Source of the DNA: a bacterium | GTDB taxonomy: Bacteria; Bacillota; Clostridia; Oscillospirales; CAG-272 | Length of the DNA: 16,305 nucleotides | Direction: 5' to 3' | NCBI GenBank assembly: GCA_004558975.1 | Contig: SFZB01000023.1 | Coordinates: forward strand, 1 to 16,305 | Shown: piece after piece, positions 13,866 through 16,305 of the stretch | How the letters are laid out: each line of letters opens with the position of its first letter | Position numbering within the stretch: position 1 is the first letter of the stretch | Made by a program: the position numbers and the translations under genes | The notes under the pieces: generated by a model | Seen by the model: only the letters and a program-made list of their open reading frames with translations | Told to the model about the DNA's origin: nothing | Databases searched by the model: none

Positions 13866-14570
13866 TCAACAGGTAATGACGGTGCCGATTTTCTCCCCAC
13901 GCACGGCGCGTAGAATGTTCTCCGGGTCGTCGAGCCCGAAAACAAGCACCGGGATCTTCGTATCCATCGTGAGGGCGGCGGCTGCCGAATCAATGGCGCG
14001 CAGACCGTCTTTCAGAATGTCGCGGCAGGAGATGGTATCGAGTTTCACGGCGGCGGGATTGGTCTTAGGGTCGTCGGTGTACACGCCGTCGATGTTCTTC
14101 GCCATCAGCATGACGTCCGCGCCGATCTCGGCGGCACGCATCGCGGCGGCAGTATCCGTCGAGAAGAACGGGAGCCCGATGCCTCCGCCGAACACGATGA
14201 CCTTCCCGGCGGCGAGATATTCTTTTGCCCGGTAGGAGGTGTACAATTCCGCAAACTGCGGCATCTCGACCGAGGTCAGGACACGGGCATCCAGTCCGGC
14301 ACGCCCGAACGTGTCTTTGAGCATCAGGGCATTGATACAGGTGGCGAGCATCCCCATGGAGTCTGCCGTGCCGCGGTCCATATCGACCCCCTGCCGTCCG
14401 CGCCAGATGTTCCCGGCGCCGACCATAATAGCGACCTGCGTGCCGTCATCGACACATTTTTTCACCACACCGGCGATCTTTTCGAGGAAAGCGTGGTCGT
14501 AAAGCCCCTCCCCGTCGGCGGCGAGCGCCTCGCCCGACAGCTTCAGAAGTACGCGCTGATAGTTTGCCAT
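13866..14570 (-). CDS. pyrH: UMP kinase (uridylate kinase)
   Basis: A 234-residue hexameric kinase of the amino-acid kinase fold that phosphorylates UMP to UDP, an essential step of pyrimidine nucleotide synthesis. Motifs: KLSGE at 10-14, GAGNIWRG at 51-58, ADSMGM at 69-74, FGGGIGLPFFSTDTAAAMRA at 127-146 and the nucleotide-binding DGVYTDDPK at 161-169. I chose ATG 14570 (MANYQRVLLKLSGE), with GGAG nine bases upstream and a good promoter about 40 bp upstream. The frame stays open to 15074, but that part is non-coding intergenic DNA carrying repeats and hairpins. It is the first gene of the operon ending in polC and is separated from tsf by a terminator. Confidence 0.97.
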   Translation of the reverse strand: MANYQRVLLKLSGEALAADGEGLYDHAFLEKIAGVVKKCVDDGTQVAIMVGAGNIWRGRQGVDMDRGTADSMGMLATCINALMLKDTFGRAGLDARVLTSVEMPQFAELYTSYRAKEYLAAGKVIVFGGGIGLPFFSTDTAAAMRAAEIGADVMLMAKNIDGVYTDDPKTNPAAVKLDTISCRDILKDGLRAIDSAAAALTMDTKIPVLVFGLDDPENILRAVRGEKIGTVITC

Positions 14571-14606
14571 ACAGTCTGTCTCCACAATCAATATATTTTC
14601 TTCTTT

Positions 14607-14635
14607 ATCATACAACAAATGCCCCCGCTTGTAAA
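14607..14635 (-). promoter_or_regulatory. Sigma-A promoter of the pyrH-polC operon
   Basis: Read on the minus strand: -35 TTTACA (14635-14630), a 17-nt spacer, -10 TATGAT (14612-14607). Each box differs from consensus at one base and the spacing is optimal. Transcription should begin near 14600, leaving a leader of about 30 nt before the pyrH ATG. The -10 area is AT-rich in an otherwise GC-rich region, which supports the call. Confidence 0.8.
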
Positions 14636-14677
14636 GCCCCTTTTCGCACGCGGGCGCTCCCGCGCGTAAGGACGTGT

Positions 14678-14752
14678 GATTTTGAGAACGTTTTTGAGGG
14701 CGATTTGAAGGGCGATTTTGGAGGTGCGTTTGAGGGGTAGGCTTTGAGGTGG
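14678..14752. repeat. Degenerate tandem repeat, six units of 12-14 bp
   Basis: Six consecutive units of the form G(A/T/C)TTTTGAGGGC: GATTTTGAGAAC, GTTTTTGAGGGC, GATTTGAAGGGC, GATTTTGGAGGTGC, GTTTGAGGGGTAG and GCTTTGAGGTGG. They lie upstream of the pyrH promoter and outside any supported gene. The strand bias (purine and T rich on plus) is consistent over all units. Function is unknown. Confidence 0.6.
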
Positions 14753-14786
14753 GTTCCCCGGGAGGAGGCGCTTTTCGGGGCCGGTC

Positions 14787-14872
14787 AGTGATGCCCGCCG
14801 CGCGAGGGGGTATCACTTCCGTAAGGGAGAGCGGGTTCTCTGCGGGCGCTCGCCGTCGGCGGAGAGTCCCGC
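14787..14872 (+). other. Two imperfect hairpins in the tsf-pyrH gap, possible structured RNA
   Basis: AGTGATGCCC (14787-14796) pairs with GGGTATCACT (14808-14817), ten pairs with one G-U. Next, GCGGG (14831-14835) pairs with CCCGC (14868-14872) and, inside it, TCTCTGC (14837-14843) with GCGGAGA (14859-14865), including one U-G. Both wobble pairs exist only if the plus strand is the RNA; on the minus strand they are A-C mismatches. No known RNA family was recognised, and I see no clear plus-strand promoter. GC-rich DNA folds easily, so the call is weak. Confidence 0.3.
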
Positions 14873-14955
14873 GCCCCGCCCGGAGCGGCCGTTTCCCTTC
14901 CCGTCCTTTCCCCATCGGACGCAAGACGTATGCGGAATGAGTATGACGCTTTAAG

Positions 14956-14993
14956 AACAGAGAGGAGCCGCGTTTTTTCGGCTCCTCTCTGTT
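14956..14993. other. Long perfect hairpin with T-rich loop, possible second terminator
   Basis: A 15-bp uninterrupted stem (arm AACAGAGAGGAGCCG at 14956-14970) with the 8-nt loop CGTTTTTT. On the plus strand it is followed by GTTGTTTCG, a weak U-rich tail; on the minus strand by CTTAAAGCG. It is immediately followed by a 7-bp hairpin TGTTTCG/CGAAACA (14993-15013) and then a 6-bp one GCGCAT-GGC-ATGCGC (15033-15047). It could be a backup terminator for tsf, the end of a plus-strand RNA, or a relic of a mobile repeat. Confidence 0.45.
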
Positions 14994-15072
14994 GTTTCGA
15001 CACACTCGAAACATGTGTGACTCAAAGCGAAAGCGCATGGCATGCGCCTTGCCGGGCATCTCCTTTAGCAAC

Positions 15073-15101
15073 AAAAAAGGAGAGACGAAACCGTCTCTCC
15101 T
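15073..15101 (-). terminator. Intrinsic terminator of rpsB-tsf
   Basis: On the minus strand, a 10-bp stem (AGGAGAGACG paired with CGTCTCTCCT, 15078-15101) with a 4-nt loop is followed directly by TTTTTTG. It lies about 24 nt past the tsf stop codon. Stem, short loop and six-U tail make it canonical. It separates rpsB-tsf from the pyrH operon. Confidence 0.9.
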
Positions 15102-15124
15102 CGATTGTTTTTGCTTGGGGGCTA

Positions 15125-16051
15125 TCAGTTGCCGGAGACCATCTTCGCGACTTCCGCCGCCAGATCGTCCTCACGCTTCTGAATCCCTTCGCCCTTTTCA
15201 TAGCGGTAGAACGCGACCACCTTGATAGCGGCGCCGAGTTCTTTCGCCGTCTTGGCGACGTACTGAGAAACCGTCATGCTGTCGTCCTTGACATACGCCT
15301 GCTCCAGCACGCAGTTGTTCTCGTAGTACTTTTTGAGCTTGCCGGTCACGATGCCTTCCAGCACCTTCTCCGGCTTGTTCGCCATCTTGGGATCCGCCTT
15401 CATCTGCGTCATGATGATTTCCTTCTCCTCTGCGAGAACGGACGCGGGAACGTCCTCAGTCGCGAGGTAAGGAATGTTGTAAGCGGCAACCTGCAGAGCG
15501 ATGTTCTTGGCAAATTCCTTGAACTCCGGCTTCTCTGCCGTCGCGGCGTCGGTATCAAACTTGACGATAACGCCTGTGTTGCCCATGCCGTGGATATAGG
15601 TGGAAACGATGCCCTCGACGATGACGAAACGGCGGATGCTCAGCTTCTCACCGATCGTGTAGGTCTTTTCCTGCAGTTCTGCCATCACGGTGTTCTCTGC
15701 ATTGTAGGCGCAGTTCATCAGCGCGTCCACATCGGCAGGCTTGTTCGCGAGAATGGCATCGAGAATCCCGGAAACAAATTCCTGGAAAGATGCGTTCTTC
15801 GCCACAAAGTCGGTCTCGGAGTTCACCTCGACCATGGCGGTCACGCCGTCTGTGGTCTTGATGGCAACGATACCGTCAGCGGCAATTCTGCCCGCTTTCT
15901 TCGCGGTAGCCGCCATGCCCTTTTCACGGAGCACTTTGATGGCGGCATCGAAATCGCCGTCAGCCTCGACCAGCGCGTTCTTGCAGTCCATCATGCCGCA
16001 GCCGGTCTGTTTACGGAGTTCGGCAACGTCTTTTGCGGAAATGTTCGCCAT
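15125..16051 (-). CDS. tsf: Translation elongation factor Ts
   Basis: A 308-residue cytosolic nucleotide exchange factor for EF-Tu. The N-terminal UBA-like helical domain has TGCGMMDCKNAL at 16-27; the EF-Tu contact motif TDFV is at 80-83 within NSETDFVAKN; the core and coiled-coil region follow, with normal length. ATG 16051 has AAGGAGG eight bases upstream. The frame is open to 16177, but that stretch lies within the end of rpsB in another frame and does not resemble EF-Ts. The gap to rpsB is 19 nt, the usual rpsB-tsf operon. Its own terminator follows. Confidence 0.98.
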   Translation of the reverse strand: MANISAKDVAELRKQTGCGMMDCKNALVEADGDFDAAIKVLREKGMAATAKKAGRIAADGIVAIKTTDGVTAMVEVNSETDFVAKNASFQEFVSGILDAILANKPADVDALMNCAYNAENTVMAELQEKTYTIGEKLSIRRFVIVEGIVSTYIHGMGNTGVIVKFDTDAATAEKPEFKEFAKNIALQVAAYNIPYLATEDVPASVLAEEKEIIMTQMKADPKMANKPEKVLEGIVTGKLKKYYENNCVLEQAYVKDDSMTVSQYVAKTAKELGAAIKVVAFYRYEKGEGIQKREDDLAAEVAKMVSGN

Positions 16052-16070
16052 AGTTGTATCCTCCTTAAGA

Positions 16071-16305
16071 TTATTCGGCAGTTGCCTCAGCGGCTGCCTC
16101 TTCGGTCTTTTCCTCGGTCTTGGTCTCGGCAGTCTCATTCGTCTCGCCGCCTCTGCCCTCGATGACAGCGTCGGCAATCGCGCCGGCGATCAGTTTGATG
16201 GCACGGATAGCGTCATCGTTACCGGGGATGATATAGTCGGCATCATCGGGATCGCAGTTGGTATCGACGATCGCGATGACCGGGATCCCGAGCTTCTTCG
16301 CCTCG
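16071..16305 (-). CDS. rpsB: 30S ribosomal protein S2, C-terminal part (cut by the window edge)
   Basis: The last 77 codons are present, ending with TAA at 16071-16073; the start is beyond the right edge. The visible chain carries the S2 motifs KKLGIPVIAIVDTNCDPD and YIIPGNDDAIRAIKL, followed by IAGAIADAVIEGRGG and a tail rich in Glu, Thr and Ala (ending EEAAAEATAE). Acidic tails of variable length are usual in S2 of this group. S2 binds the small subunit late in assembly, near the S1 site. It is the first gene of the rpsB-tsf pair, 19 nt before tsf. Confidence 0.97.
   Translation of the reverse strand, partial: EAKKLGIPVIAIVDTNCDPDDADYIIPGNDDAIRAIKLIAGAIADAVIEGRGGETNETAETKTEEKTEEAAAEATAE

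Noticed and set aside
14649..14664. Hairpin CGCGGG-CGCT-CCCGCG behind the pyrH -35 box as an operator or terminator
   Set aside because: A 6-bp all-GC stem is expected by chance in this GC-rich gap and no U tail is present.
14678..14752. CRISPR array
   Set aside because: The units are 12-14 bp and contiguous with no spacers, and no cas gene is present.
14749..14940. Small plus-strand open frame of 63 codons in the tsf-pyrH gap
   Set aside because: GTG start without a ribosome binding site and an Arg/Pro/Gly-rich product typical of random GC-rich sequence.
14571..15074. N-terminal extension of pyrH through the intergenic gap
   Set aside because: UMP kinases begin a few residues before KLSGE; the added part is basic, repetitive and includes the promoter, repeats and hairpins.
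16052..16177. N-terminal extension of tsf into rpsB
   Set aside because: It is rpsB read in another frame; ATG 16051 has AAGGAGG and the family N-terminus.

Overview
The window looks like a chromosomal core-gene segment from a GC-rich spore-forming member of the Firmicutes, most likely a Clostridia/Oscillospirales-type bacterium. The evidence is a PolC-type replicative polymerase (a hallmark of Firmicutes), the classic rpsB-tsf-pyrH-frr-uppS-cdsA-dxr-rseP gene order, strong AGGAGG-type ribosome binding sites, and small proteins of a clostridial style. GC content is high (roughly 60% by eye), which explains the many long shadow frames opposite the real genes. No mobile element, CRISPR array, tRNA or rRNA was seen.

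Layout, left to right. Positions 1-2607 hold a minus-strand pair: a GTG-started YfcE/MJ0936-type metallophosphoesterase followed by a half-size ABC exporter, ending in a strong hairpin terminator near position 60. Head-to-head with the phosphoesterase is a plus-strand cassette of three small genes (2677-3727). They are tightly spaced or overlapping, I cannot assign a function to any of them, and a promoter-like sequence upstream resembles the sporulation sigma-E consensus. This cassette is the least explained part of the window.

Positions 3770-14570 are one long minus-strand operon, read in the order pyrH, frr, uppS, cdsA, dxr, rseP, ispG, polC. Gaps are 6-47 nt or short overlaps, and a good sigma-A promoter lies just upstream of pyrH (-35 TTTACA, 17 nt, -10 TATGAT). 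The operon joins UMP phosphorylation, ribosome recycling, two enzymes of the MEP isoprenoid pathway (Dxr, IspG), the undecaprenyl diphosphate synthase that uses their products, CDP-diacylglycerol synthesis for phospholipids, a site-2 intramembrane protease and the replicative polymerase. It thus links growth-rate functions: translation, envelope lipid supply and replication. The proS gene that sits before polC in Bacillus subtilis is absent.

Positions 14571-15124 are a 554-bp non-coding gap. It contains the pyrH promoter, a run of degenerate 12-14 bp repeats, two imperfect hairpins whose wobble pairs favour a plus-strand RNA, a 15-bp perfect hairpin, and a canonical terminator for tsf. The window closes with tsf (complete) and the C-terminal third of rpsB on the minus strand, which form a separate transcription unit from pyrH-polC.
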